A DNA stretch of 64,000 bases from Salminus brasiliensis. Taxonomy: Eukaryota; Chordata; Actinopteri; Characiformes; Bryconidae. Location of the stretch: positions 25,791,709 through 25,855,708 of the forward strand of contig NC_132896.1 in assembly GCF_030463535.1 (NCBI RefSeq), read 5' to 3'. Of the stretch, positions 44,919 to 59,300 are shown one piece after another; the first letter of the stretch is position 1, and the number at the start of each line of letters is the position of its first letter. Made by a program: the position numbers and the translations under genes. Under the pieces are notes generated by a model. That model was not told where the DNA came from, did not search any database, and worked only from the letters and a program-made list of their open reading frames with translations.

Positions 44919-47239
44919 TGTGTGTTCACTACCAGATGGGTTAAATGCGGAGGACACATTTCGCTGTACAGTGTACAGTGACAAATACGTGCACCTTTAC
45001 CTTTACCTTTACCTTTTTGTAAACTTTTATTTACTTTATGCTCAGTGTAATCTTCTTTAGAGGGAAGTTAATTGTGTAGATTAAAAGAAGAGTCAGTTGT
45101 CAGAGTATGTTATTGATAATTTAATTGATAATCAACTAATCGTTTGAGTCATTGAAATCAGAACTGTAACACTAGCCGTGTCTTTAGTCTGAATATTTGA
45201 ATGCCTTGGAATTTTACACAAATTTGGGCGGACATTTGATGGAAATGTAGCCAGTGTGACTTAAGTTGTTTGTTGTCTTGGTTTCAGAAAATGCACACTG
45301 ACCTAGCTACGTTTTCACCTTCACTTTAAGGTCATAGTCTGACTAGCATTATAGATAATCAGTGTTTTTGAGGTAGATACCAATTGCCAGTCATCTTTCA
45401 GCTCAATCTGACCATTGTCAATACCAACTGAGGGTGGGGCAGGATGCTACATTGTAATGCATCGTCATGCAGGGCTTTTGTAATGCTCTGTGTATCGCCT
45501 CTAAAGATGAGATGTACTTTTTACTTTTTGGAATCAACCCGATTTAAAATGCTGCTGAACGCACTGAGAGAGAACTGCGAATGGAGCTTGGAGTGGAAAC
45601 ACTTGTCTACTTGCTAATCTAGTGCTTAAAACTCCATCACTTTGGGTGTGATTCCCATGGCTCTCCGACTGTTGCTGTACTTTTGCTTGTGATTAAGTGT
45701 GGTTAGTGCTGGCTGTGCTGTGTTCTGATACACGTGTAGTGGTTGAACCAAAAAAAAGTGATGAGTTGCTGTGAATGTTGACCCGTTTGTATGATCTGTT
45801 CAGCGATCAGGATAGAGGAAATTACAGACTTGTTGGCCAGTCATATATTTTGGCTGACAATCGAACAATGCCTATAAATAGCCGATCAACAACCCCCCCC
45901 CCCCCCCCAATCTCCAACAAACATGACTGATATACACTCATGACTAACTGTGCGCTTAGTCAGAATAAACCCATTTCTCAGTCCTGTTGACAAAATGGTA
46001 TTTCCGTGTCTTCATTTCCTGACACAGGTATTGCCATTCCTTCGCATTCAGGGATGCAAAGCAACTCCCCTCACACCTGAGTAGCAAAGACATATTTTAG
46101 CAAGTGAAAGCCTTCAGTGAAGTAAATTGGGTTTCAGTTTGTTTTGAACGCACTGGAGGACCCTGACAAACTGAAGGGAAGATGTGAAACGTGATGTCTT
46201 GTAGGTGTCACACTCTGTTTTTAAACTTTCTGATCAGACCTGGAGTGCATGTTCTTGCAATAGTTGCTTCTTTCATCTGTGGTGCGTGGAAGCAAAGGAA
46301 CTCCACAGATTGGTTTTGCTGCTGTTGTGACACTTTATCAGGAATGATGAAACTACCATCCTAAGCAAAGCTGAAGTCTGCTCTCTGATGGATTACCCTC
46401 TTCGTTTTTGCTTTCTGGGTGCAATCCATTGGTACTCTTTTGTATTCGCTTCCTGTCCACCAGCCACAAGAAATATACCACTGCGTTAACTAGAATTCTA
46501 CCACGTGGTTTTGGAGCCACTTGGGAAGCTTGATTTCTCAGTTAAATTAGTGCTTAAGGAGTCAAGTTAATGCTCACCTGTATTTATTTATTTTTTTTTA
46601 CCCCAGTGAAACAATTAGATTGATGTAAACAAGGAACTCATACCAATTATGTTTCTCTTCCAGGAACTGCGAGAAGATCTGCCCTCCATTTTAGCTGATG
46701 TTTTCTGTGTACTAGGTAAGTCATGAACATTCGTCGTTACAGAGTTAAGGGGCCACATGAGGATTTAGCCTAGTCTTGGACAAAATTGCTTGGTTGATGG
46801 TCAAGTGACTTTTGGGAAGTTTCTAGCCTAAGGCTTATTCTGGGTCAGCAAAACTGACCCAGGATGTTATCTGTTAAGCCTTGTGTCTAGTGAGCTAGAG
46901 TACTTGTCTAGTGCTATATAAAGCTTTTATTGTCCTATATTGATTGTCCTAAAATGCCTAGGTTATAGTATATTGACACATTATAATCTAAATTGGATCT
47001 AATGGTTTCAGTTTTATCTATAAATATGAAAAGTGAAGCATCCTAGTTAAGTGAGAGTGGGATATCTACTTTACCACAACATGTTACTGACCAAAAGAAG
47101 GGTCACCATGCAATAAAAAAAAAAAAAAACCCTTCGCATATGTTTTAATTGAGACTATCAGAAGCAAGTCTGATAAAGATTTGCGCCTAGACTGACTGTG
47201 TTGGAGTTCTGTGTTAACAGTTACTTTATATTTGGTGGG

Positions 47240-47300
<61 letters not shown>

Positions 47301-50300
47301 AAAATAAATAATTAATTAATTGTGGCAAGTGCAAAGATTACCCATCCTTTGCAAAGCCTTAGCTTCACCCTCAGTCAGCTTGTCAGGAGTGGTTTGGCAG
47401 GTGAGGAATTGATAACACATAAAAACACTCTCGGTCACTCCGCGGTTTCCACTGTCTAAAATATCATTACGAAATGGCAGTTAAGATAAACCAAGGAAGT
47501 CATGGCTAGGTCTAAGAAGGACCTGCTGACCGATGAGTAGTTGTGCAGCAGTGGATGCACAAACTTTATCTTTATGGCAGAGACCTCAGAAAGAGAACCA
47601 ACTTATACAAAGACTGTTATGTTTTGGGGTTGTATGGCAGCCAGTGGCAAGGATAGCTGAAAGAAGAATAGATTCCAATAAATATCAGGAAATACTGGAA
47701 GCAAATGATGACATTTGAGGAACTGAGGCTATAAAAGAGGCTGACTTCTACAAGAGGACAGTGATGCAGAACGTGCCACCTATAAGCTGCTAAAGTGGCA
47801 CAAGCTGAAGCTTTTGGCATGGCCTTCACAGTTCTCTTACTTGAACGCCATTGAATAGCTGTCAGTGGACTGGATTATGATCAAGGTTAAAAACGCTGCA
47901 AAATGGGGATTCAAAAGGCCAGAGTATCTTATTGTTCACCAAATACATGTACTGATTTTTACTGTAGCTTAGCTTATTTAACTTGCTTTGTGCAGCAGTT
48001 TTATCAGGGAAAATACTGTGTTGAAGTATATTTTTAAAAGAAAAGACTAATTCACTAAAGACTGTAATTCTGGGTAGAACCTGTTGACTGCCTAAATGAT
48101 TTTTTTTTGGCGGTTGAAGGGTTCTCAGCAGTGGTGAAATGGTGAAATTACTGTTGTAGTTTGTTCTATATAGCACCAAAAATGGTTTTGATATCATTAC
48201 GTGACAAAGAAACAATTTCCAGTACTACATATACCTGTTTAAATAAAAAGTGATCATTTGTCGGAGCTAAATGTTGATCAGCTCCGGCCTTATTTAAATA
48301 TTTTCTGCGTTAACAGGGACCGAGTGGTCCAGCGGAATAAGGAGCTGTCGCTATGACCAGAAAATTGCTGGTTCAGATATCACATCATGTTGCTAGTCAT
48401 AGGCAGGCACTGGTATCTGCTGGCCAATGCATCAAAGCCATGTACACAGCACTTTCCTCTGAGCGCGTTGGTTGCCTGGTGATGTTCGGAAAAGGTGTTG
48501 GCTGGCTGCTCACGTGTGTGTCGGTCTTCACCGCCCCAGTATCGAAAGCATTGCATGTGATTGGGGGAGAACTTGTAGTGGTTGGGTAATTGGCACTAAA
48601 TAAAAATAATAAATAAAAAATCTGCATAAAAAAAAAGACTCCAGGTTTTGGGGCAGAAGCCAGATGAGTCAGCAGCGGCACAGTGTGACACCGTCACTGC
48701 CTAAACAATGATTTCGCAGCATCTCTTTTTGTACAGTTTTTCTAGGACAGTTAGGTAACATCTTTTTTGCATATGTAAATATAAATTTGATACCCTTATT
48801 TCCAAGTCCATCCTAAAAAAACACACTGAGACTAGCTTGCAAACCCCTTATCTCAAACCGAGGACGACTTCAAAGACACAATACCTTCCACTGGACATAA
48901 ACCAGAGAGTCTTATAATTAATAAACCAAACATGTTTTTCTCAGCCTTAAATCACTAGGCGTTTGTCTCTCTCTTTCTGCTTAAGCAGTATCAGCAGTTT
49001 TCCTGCCCTGTTCTTATCAGACCTTAGGTCAGGGCACACCAGATGGTTTCATGACGCACACACAGAGTGAGACAGAGAAGGGCTGAAGGCCTGGGTCTGA
49101 GGCCCTAATATTATACTTTTGGGCCTTATTAGTGGTTTGTGTAGTTATCTTCACCTGGCATGGCTATCCTTAAAATCCCTCTAATGTGAATCCTGCTCTC
49201 ACATTTCCTAAGTACAGGCGTATATGTACTTCTGGAAAGCCAATGACTTTTGTTAAGGTCAGACATATTCATGTTAATCAAACTATATATGGTATCAAGA
49301 CATTCTGCTTACTTCTGGTTGGTATTTTTTACTTTAAACACTTTATAAAACTGTAACATAAAATAAACAAAAAAACTCAACCCAGATCAGGACGTCTGTG
49401 GTGTGTATTAATTAATTCAGTCTGTGGCTGGACTCGAGTGCTCAAACTCCAAGCGTTTGGGCTTTGTGTCTGCAAATCTCCTGGCTTGCTTTGCTTAGAT
49501 CCTTTGTGGTCTAGCTTCTCTTAAAACATAAATGAGCCCTTGGGCTGCTTTGATCTCTCAGTATCTTCCACTGAATATGAATTGATGTTGTGTGATGGGC
49601 TGCTTTCAGGAAACCGAGTAGATCATAGAATGTCAAATTCTGAAAGGTTCTTATTAGTGCTCACCCTATAATATTGGTTGATTATTGACATTGTTCAATT
49701 AAATGTCTTATCACTATTGATCTTGCCAAGAAGGCACCTAATTTGTGGCTTGTCTTTACGGGTGCGAAAAAATCAAAAACAAATTATTTAATTTCATTTA
49801 AGTTTGCGTAATTGGTGCATAATTAGTTGGCTGTGTTTGTTTACATTGCTCTTAACTATGTTTCAGTCATTGTTTAAGAAACAGATGCTAACATGTAATA
49901 ATGGTAACACAAACTAAGTGATGTTCTGGATGTAGACTGGTTATACAAAAGCTTTACACTGTTTTCAGTTATTTTTGCTATAATAAAACAGTGTTCTGTA
50001 ACTACAGCTGTGTATAGGTGTGAACCTGACAATGCGATATGCAGCACAGTACAAGGGTTTTTCAATATTGTGATACTGTAAGCAAGGTTTTTTTTATATA
50101 TATAGAAACCCTGTGGAGTCTAAGGGTATATTGTCCCACATGTTTTATAAGAAAATGTTTAGCACAATCTCTGCTTTCGCTGGCATGAGACCCCATTTGA
50201 CCTAGAGCCTCTTTACCTGTGTAAAGAGGTACTTTGACCCTAATCCTGGACGTATTGTTGTGGTGCTTTTTAATGGGTTTACCGGAGTCTTAGCTTTACA

Positions 50301-53300
50301 AAAGTATTGGTGAGCAGCAGATGATGAATCTGAGTGTCTACTGGTCAGTTTCACACAAAATATAGACAGATGCACAAATCCACCAATTACAGATAAGGGG
50401 CACATGACGGACGCCCGAATCTACCAGTTAGTTAGGGCAAAAGGGAGAGGTGTATGTTGACTCCTCCTTATAGCCTTGTCACTCCAGATGTGAGTTACAT
50501 GCGATCTGATTTGCTTAGCCGTTTTGAAACCGTTGAAGTGCTCCTCTAGTGCCAGTAACTATTAAAAACCATTAAACTTCTCCATGGAATGAGCTCTGGG
50601 TCAGCAGTCCTGCTCCTAGTACAAAAGCATGATTTCCCATCAACTTGAGGTATTTAAAAATGCTTGGGTGGAACTGATGAATTTATGGGGCGTGTTACTT
50701 TTGAGGTACTTTTAAAATGTACCACAGCAGACTCATGAGTGAATATTGATTCTGGCGTTGAAGAGCTAGCAACATCAGAACCGATACACTCTAGAAATAA
50801 AGGTGCTTTAAATAGTTATTTGAGCAATGAACCACTTGTGGGATGTGTGGGTGTGAATAACCTTTTTAAAGATCTATAAAAAAAAACTTAAGGTAAAGGT
50901 TCTTCACCAATTTAGATATTCTTCACACACTCATCCTATCTCAAAATGGCTCGGTATGAAACCACATGTAGTTATTCTATGACATTACTCAAACCCTTTA
51001 AAGCACATTTTTCATGTTTTTATATTATTTTAAACATCATCACTTGTACACACATGTGCTAGTTTTGAGTCTGGTGGGCAGGTTTAAAAAATAACAAAAT
51101 AAATAAAAATGAAGGCTGGCAATCCTGTCTTTCAGTTATAGCATCATTTAACCATGTTTGTTTTCTAAGGGAGGCAGTTAATTTTAATTATTGTTTAAAA
51201 AAAAAAAAATTTCATTTAACAGCATTTTAATTATTAGAGCATGTTTTTTTCTGACAAATATCTTTTCTAATTTATTTGGTTTCTTAATTTTGTGGTAGTT
51301 TCTATGTAGTTATAAATACCATATGTATTGCTGCATATCTAATGGAAAACATGCATGTCCATTTTGACCGTTTTTAGTTTTCTCCATTATTTGAACCCTG
51401 TAGCTCCTACATATAGCAGGTTTTCAAAAATCTGTTGCTACTAATGCATTTTTTCCCCTGCGTGTCAAAATATCACCTGAACTTGTCTGTAATATTTATA
51501 CATGTTAATTGTAATCAAACCCCCACCCTCCAGTTTAACTTATTCCAGTTTACAATAGCCCTTTCACAACTTTAATCAGCGTAGTTCCGTCCCAGTGGAA
51601 CAAAACGTTGGTTGTTTGGTTGTTCAGTATATCTTCACTGTTGCGTAAAACATTATCTCAAAAGTGTCAGTGATAATGAATGTTTTTACAGTTTCTCCAC
51701 TGAAGTGGTATAAGGAACAACCTCAGAGAGATGGTGTAGTATAGCTGCTTTTGTACAAAAACCTTCCAGATATCTTAAATGTCAATAGGAGGATAAACCC
51801 TTATTCACTTTTAAAGGAAGTCGATGATTTTCAGTCATTTTGGAGCGTTTCTACTGGTAAATTCATCCTGGAGTTTTGTGACCCTGTAAAGAACTGCGAG
51901 ATTCGAATAGTGACACAGTGCCAAAAGTGGCTAAAATTCAAGATTTTCAGTTAGCAGTTATGGCATTATGGTTCTAGTGTCATGCTTTGGAGATCTGTTA
52001 TGGCACTGTAGTTTTAACAGTAGTATGATGTAAACTTATCTAATTATTTTCTCTCTCCTAATTTTTGCAGATATTGAGACTGGCTGTTTGGAGGAAAAAC
52101 ACAAACGTGACCATTTTACCCAGCTGGTGGGAGCCTGTTTGGTAAGTGCAGCTGGCACTGTTGCTGCTTTCACTGCAGTGCAGTGTGTTTGTGTATGTAT
52201 ATACAAGTCATTGGTACTCTCGCATCACCAGCCTCTGCCACTGAGTGGCAGTGTTGGCCCATCAAAAACGCCACCTGCGTCTCTTCACCCTCGCCAAGCC
52301 CTGCAATATGCAACAGCAGCTGGGAGCTGGCCTTTTCTGGTAAATAATTTTCTTTGCAGCGCATACGTAAGCTTGCGGCGCGGTTCCTCCGACTCTGAAG
52401 ATGAGCTGCATTAGGGTATTGAGTGACCTAAATTCTGTCCTCCAGTGGAGAATTAAACTCTGCTCACAAAGGCCATTTCCCTCCCCAGAAAATTACGGCT
52501 CCTCCTGGGAGCTCGGACCATCGCATTATAATTAGATGTGAAAAAGTTGAGCGAAGGCAAGTCGCACATTTGAAGCGGGCTCGGAAAGGCTTTTCAGCAA
52601 AGCCCCTGTGTCGGAGCTCTCTTTCCCCCAGAGCACAATGGCTTTGAGAGGTAGACCGTTTATAGCGAAGGGCTTTTGGCTTTTGCTCTTAGGTGAATGA
52701 GTCATAAACCCGTCACTCTTTAAAATAGTCCGCAAATCACCGTGAGCTTGATAAGCAAACAGATGCTAGGATATTATTGATGCCTGAGTCATATTTCTTA
52801 TATCTGTAGTGAATACAGATTTGCGACTGTGTTAAATGGAACGGTGCTCTAGGGCCTTTTTCTGAAGCCAAATGTACTGCTTCACTGGCATCTGAGCTTT
52901 GTTGAAATCTCTCAGATCTCTTTAGCGCTTGACGGTGTGTAACAAAGGCATATTTGGGGAATGCTCACAGTTTGACAGTAACTCCAAAAACTGCAAAAAG
53001 GTGCTTTTGGTGACAAAGGTATAGCACAGTACTTGAAACACATTTTCCAATATGCCATTTTACAACATTGAGGTTTTATTTTTTAAGGTTTGGAAATATG
53101 ATTTCAAGAAATCAAATCTAAAATGTATTTATCAAGGAGCTAAAGGATGATAAATTGATAATTGCCATTTTTATGATTATTTGCTTGTGGATCAGGTCGG
53201 CAGTTAAATAACACTGAACGACTGCATGCCGTTATATGGAGAGTGCACAAGCTGCTCTGGCCGTTTTGTAGAGGACTTCATTAGAATGCATTGTGTGTTC

Positions 53301-56300
53301 TGACTCTCACTGCTGATTGGGTAGCACTGCTGACTCGCTCATTGAATGAGAGGGGTGAAATGTACCTCGTAGCCTGAAACATCGTTCAGCCTGAAAACTT
53401 TACAGCTCTCCATACCCTGCTTTTAGTATTTGTTTCACTTTTCAGGGACCAAACAGAACCTTGGAAAGTTGGAGGGTTTTTCTGTGTGGGGAGATCAACA
53501 CCTTAACCACCAAACGCACAGCATTGACTGCATTGAATAAACTACTGTAAAAGCAGCATTATGCAACAATTGGTATATTATTACTCATGTGCTCCCCCTA
53601 TAGTTGTGGAGTATGTCACTTTTACACCACTGCTGTAAATACAAATCCCACTTTGAGCTCCACCTTATGGACAGTTCCAAACATGCATTTGTTGACGAGC
53701 TGAGAGATGCAGCTCTGGCGTCTGAAGTGAAAGAAGCACGTGGACTGATGCGATAGAGAGCAATTAGAGTATTTTACACAATTATGACGAGTGGAGTGTC
53801 CTGAAGCTAAACAAGGTGTGGCGGGAGACTGGTACAGGATTATATATTAATAAATAAGTAAAAATCTGGCACTATTATTTCGTTTTGTCTGTGTGTCAAA
53901 CATATTGTGCTGACTGACCAATTGGAGTTTTTAGCTAAATTTCCTTCATTGCTGTGCAGTACACTAAGACAGCACAGGTACTTGGGTATGGGACAGGTCG
54001 TTTGGTACCAAAAAGAAAGTAAGAAAGTACCAAAAGAAATTTGCATGATAAATGGACTAATAGAAATGCTCCAAAATGGAGATAAAATCTTTTAACCATG
54101 ACTGCCATTTTGGAGATACAGGGTTTGTGTGGCAACGAAGATGTTGTAAAGTAGTTTATGATGGAGCGGTTTGCATTGTCCTGACCTGTCAACAGCTAAC
54201 TCTGCCTTCTGTCTCTTGACTTTAGTTCTGTGTTCCTGATGCCGTGCTGAAGGAGAGGCTTGACCCGGAGACCCTGGAGTCCCTTGGCCTGATCAAACAG
54301 GCCCAGCAATTCAACCAGAAGATTGTCAAAATCAAGACCAAGCTATTGTGAGTACCATCTTTCTGCAGAGCATAGCCTAAACGCAGCCTAAACGCTGTTG
54401 CAGTTCTCTTCCGCTCTTGGTGCCCTGATGTTTTGGTATTGTAGTGTCCTTGGTTGTGCGCAAAGAACAGAAGTGCCCACAGCTGTTTTTCTGCACTACA
54501 TATATGTTCCTGCCTCTCTTCAGTGCTGTTGGGAGACCTTTACTGGTGATGTGTCGTGCTATCTGGCTGTACAGACACACATCCCACTCCCAACGGGGGG
54601 TGCAATCGTAACTGGTTTTCATGGAGTACCATAGAACGGAAACATCCGCATCGTGTGTCTGTTTGTAACCGTACAGACACACTCTGAGCTCTGCCATAAT
54701 GCAGCACTGAAATACAGTTAAAATGCTTCCTGAGTCTGTAGAGACCGCCCTTTATATTCATCTGTTGCCAGACTTTATGCAACTCACATCCGGCATTATG
54801 AGGCTATGAAGAAGGGTCGTGCATCAGTGTATGGGTTTGTGTGAAACAGTGGACACTCAAACTGGTCTTCTGCCTCTGCCCACTCATATACGGTTTTATT
54901 TATACATTCCACTGCTTTTGTGCTGAGACTCTGGTAAATTCATTTTAAGCACCACAGCAATTCATCTACTTTAGTAAAGGTATATTTTCACAAGAAATCT
55001 GAAGAATGTCTGAATATCTGACTTCAGTTGTTCAGATTTAGGGTCGCACAGTGCTGTAAGTCTCATTATAGAGAGAGCTGAGATTGTTCTGAACATTTGA
55101 TACAAAACATGGGTTTTGTCTTATATGCTATTGCCTCGAATTCAAGAAGATATGCAGAAATCGAGAAAATGACTTAAGAGGGTTAAAAGCTGCTTCATTT
55201 CCCTCTGATATTTTTTTTTTATTTTATTTTATTTTTTTAAACAAGATGTACAGCTTGATGGGTAGAATTAGTTTTTTTTGGTAGGGGTTCAACCAAAAGA
55301 AGTTAATTTCTTGGAGCCATTGTAACGGATATTAATAATAATAATAATTGTGAGATACTGTATACTGTGAAAAGGATGTTTTCTGAAACAGTTCATGCTG
55401 TCTCAACAGCCTCCTTAAAAATGAGCAGGTTACAGCCGTTTGACCAGTGCTCATAAACTATTGCGGCAGTGTTTGCTTCACGCCTTGGAGGAAATGCAGA
55501 AAATGGACAATAGAAATATGGCCATATAGGTTGTCATTCTGACCCCTGTGCGTTTTGTTAGAGTTAATATTTGCAAGCCCCTTTAACTGCTCTTTTGTTG
55601 TGTTCACTTCGTGTACTGCATTCGTCTGTTTCATTTTCCGAAGTGCCGCCTTGTGCGCGAGCGTCAAGAAACCGCCGCAGCTCTGTAATTTATCTGCCAC
55701 CTCATTTTTCTTTTAAATGGAAAGCACTGCACCGAGCTCCCCTGACAATGATTAATTTCACGTCTTTGTGTGGCTTCGTCTTTTAAGAGTTCGTGGCAAG
55801 TTTGGAGAGCCCCGCTTACCTCTCTTTTGAGGCTGTCCCTGTTACTCCCCCACCACCCCCCTTTCCTGACACTATCTAACTGTGAAGGGGTGGATTAATT
55901 TGTTTAATGTCCACTGTGATCTGCTGGTGTTGACAAAGTCTTGAACACTTTTAGCTTTTGCCCCCTTTTGATGTTTTTCCACTAGGGCTGAAACAACTCC
56001 TTGAGAAACTAGATTATTAAAAATCATAAATTATTTGCATCGTTGTATTTCATCCGCATAAGTATATACAGACGACTTGTACAGTTACACAACGCACTTC
56101 CTCTGAATAATTCCTCTGGTAATTGTGATGCCATTGACTTCAAAATGGAGAAAGAGATAAAATGTCAAGGGGCGAACAGAGTAGGCGGTCCAGCAGAGTA
56201 GGCGGTCCAGCAGAGTAGGCGGCCCAGTTTGGGTTAATTTCAAGTTGAAAAAGGAAACCCGTACAACCTGGCTGTAAGCGTGATGTCAATGCTTCAGCAT

Positions 56301-59300
56301 CCCAGCAGAAAGCATCCAGTCTGCACATTCAGTCCACAGAGTGGAGGCGGCACGTAGCGCTAGCATTGACCACTGATCAGTGTGTTTGCTAATTGAGTTA
56401 AAGGTTAGTATATATGTTAGTTATGGCTATACTTAATGGCTAGTTAAGAATGTGATTGCTAGTTATCATGTCAATAAATTAGTTCACAGAAAACAAAATG
56501 CTGCTGTGAAGTTGTGGAAACCTCATGCCTCGTAAAGATTACATGGTCATAATCACAAACGCACACACCCCTCTCCTCTTTCAGTGATGCATAAAAGAGA
56601 GAAATAAAAATAATATATATATATTATTAGTAAACCACATTGTTTAGGCATCTTTGTGTGGACAGCTGCATCATTTTCAACTAAAAAAAAAAAAAGGAAA
56701 TATTTTTAAGAAGGACGAAACTTATCAGTCATATTTTATGTATATTTACTAGTACTTCTTAATTCTCTGAAGCGTAAGGGCATATTCTAAATTTTTGCAT
56801 ATGTTATGTTATAGGCACTTGCATATTAGACAATCCCTGCAGGTTTTAAACAAAACTGTTCAGAACAATTTCAGCTCTCTTTATAATGAGTTCATGGGAC
56901 CTAAACCACTGTGTGAAGAGAGACTCTAAGATACCCTCAAGATTTTTAGAAATCCTTGATATTTCCTGTGAAAACATACCTTTTCTCAGGTGGACAATTT
57001 GTTTAGATGATTGGCATGAGTTTACTACAGTCTTAACTTCACAAAAGAATGGGTAAAAAGGAAGATCTGTGTTTCCAATTATCCATTGTTCAGTTTTGCC
57101 CGAAATATAGAGGAACACACGAATCTATCAATTACAGATGGGAGACGCTATCTTGACCCATCTTCACAGCCTTGTAATTCTGGATGTGAGTCCTGTACGA
57201 TCTGGCAGTAAAACACAATGGAAAGGGCAGGCTCTACAAATTCTGGACGTACTTGAACAGGACTTCTGCGCTGTGTTAACGCAAAGATATAAAAATCTAC
57301 ATTGAGAAACATCGTGTTTATGGATGTGTTTTTTTTTTACGATTATTCGATGGCATAATCTGTAGAATACTCGATTACTAAAATAATCGTTAGCTTCAGC
57401 CCTACTTCTCTCAGACATTCTGACCATGAAAGTGACGAGAGCCTTGTTCTTCTCTCTTGCAGCTACAAACAGCAGAAGTTCAACTTGCTACGAGAGGAGA
57501 ACGAAGGTTACGCTAAGCTGGTGACGGAGCTGGGCCAGGACCTCACCGGCAACGTCACCAGCCATCTCGTCCTGGAGAGCATCAAGTCTTTAATAGGTAC
57601 GGCATGCTCTGAGCGCCCTCATTATAACCTGCTCGACCCATATGCTCCACTTCATTTTCATTGCCTTGTAATATCTCGAGGAGCCCATGTATATTCTGTG
57701 ACACTGATTGGTAATAACTTCTTCACTTGACGATAATAGGGGGCCTGACCTTGAGTAATTACAAAATCATAATCATAAGCAATCTGACTAGATGAGCAAC
57801 GCGCACCACGGTGATCCGTCTTTCGGTACGTAGGCAGAACATGGTAATAAAATTATTTCCGTTGTTAATTAATGGAGCAGCTATTAAATCCTATAGATAT
57901 TGGTAACCGCTTTGAAAGAGTTAGCTCGGAAGCAGACACGAAATGTTTGACTACCATAACCAGAATATTTCAGTTAATATTATTTAGTCATAATTATATT
58001 TAAAGAAAGTTTGCATGGCTGTCGCCTCACTTGTATTTTTACAGTTGTTGTTGAGGCTCTTCAGAATTTTGGTTAATCTTTGTGTAATAAGTTCACTCTT
58101 GAAGCACCAAGGCTCCTTAAAGCTAGATCTTTTAGCTCCCCAAAAGCATAAGGCTAAATTTTACTCCATTGATTTTGGTCAGGCAGTTACTAGTGTTGTA
58201 CAGTAATCCCTTAGGTTTTTGGTACAGCCTGTAATGTTGGCCTGTTTGGCTTTCTGTTGGACAGTACAGACACACATCTTTCTCCAGTCTAACACTCTCT
58301 CTACTGTGCTGTTGTAGTTTGTTGGGACTTTTCCCCACACAGTTGGTTTAAAAGAAGCAGGCAGATCTTCTAACACCAGTGATTTTGCACTCGCCATAGT
58401 CGGAGGTCAATCAACTTGAGCTTAGGCTAGCATGGTGATGCTGCTGTAGTGTCTGTACTGTGACTGTTCTGTGCAAATACATGCACCCTATGCCCCCACT
58501 GTTTAGTATCCACCATTTCAGTACTACCAGTGATTTAATGTAAATAGTTGACAGAAAATACTATGCAAATGCTGTATAATGGGGTTTAAAGTGTGTCTTC
58601 TGTTACTGTGAATAGTTAAATTCATAGGACATGATCTGATCTCCAAAAGGCGTTTATACTTTTAGCAAGGTCCCAGGCCTTAATTGGCTTGTTGGTGCTT
58701 GTTCAGTCATTGTTGGGAAAGGCCAGGTTATGCAAGAAATCTGGTGTGGTCGTGCATGTTTAAAAGGTTACACTGAATGCTGCTAGCATGCTTGTATAAT
58801 GCTTCCGGAACTGTTTTAAACCCTCTGGGATGGTCTGTAAAGCTGCGTCTTAGAAGATGGCTATTCCTTTTTTTTATCTGTAATTGCTGGGTGTTTTATG
58901 CAGCATTCAGTTTTTAGACCATACAGATGGGGGGTGTCCTGATCCAGGGCTTAATTTCATGTTTTTACACTTTCCTTGTGCAGGATGCTTCAACCTGGAC
59001 CCCAACAGGGTGCTGGACATCATTCTGGAGGTATATGAATGCCGTTCGGACCAGGACGAGTTCTTTATACCTCTGATTAAGTCCTACATGTGCGAACACC
59101 AGACCCTCTGCCACATCCTGGGCTTCAAGTTTAAGTTCCATCAGGTGGGTTTCCCTTTGTGCACGACTGGATTCACCATTCACTTAGAAACTGAAGTCTG
59201 TACCTGTAGCCGCTCCTCATTTACCACTTGGACAGAGAACGGCTGTATTGAAGTGTTTCAATAACAGTTTAAGTGCACCCTTTCAGACAGGCGTTTCGCT

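Larger units (their letters stand above)
42010..46663 (+). other. THOC2: THOC2 intron 3
   Basis: A 4.7-kb intron without further exons. It holds an A/T-rich run at 42256-42283, a dispersed repeat at 42590-42900, a SINE at 44691-45017 and a C16 run at 45893-45908. Confidence 0.65.
46716..52070 (+). other. THOC2: THOC2 intron 4
   Basis: A 5.4-kb intron without further exons. It contains a Tc1 relic (47455-47910), an A/AT/CA compound repeat (47240-47300), a SINE (48311-48600), a hAT-related repeat (50140-50515) and a dispersed repeat (51410-51510). Confidence 0.65.
52142..54225 (+). other. THOC2: THOC2 intron 5
   Basis: No further exon is seen, though an open frame continues from exon 5 past the donor for some 270 bases (to 52414). 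It contains a non-repeat tract (52440-52760), a MITE-like element (53547-53840) and a hairpin-bearing repeat (53985-54150). Confidence 0.65.
54348..57462 (+). other. THOC2: THOC2 intron 6
   Basis: No further exon. The right half is a hAT-like element and the left half includes a possible conserved tract (55560-55830) and T-rich low complexity (55210-55245). Confidence 0.65.

Noticed and set aside
52142..52414. Extension of THOC2 exon 5 as coding
   Set aside because: A good gtaagt donor ends the exon at the conserved position, and the extension has no resemblance to THOC2.
58884..59264. 126-codon open frame taken as a gene
   Set aside because: Only 58984-59144 is coding (THOC2 exon 8); the rest is intron that happens to lack stops.
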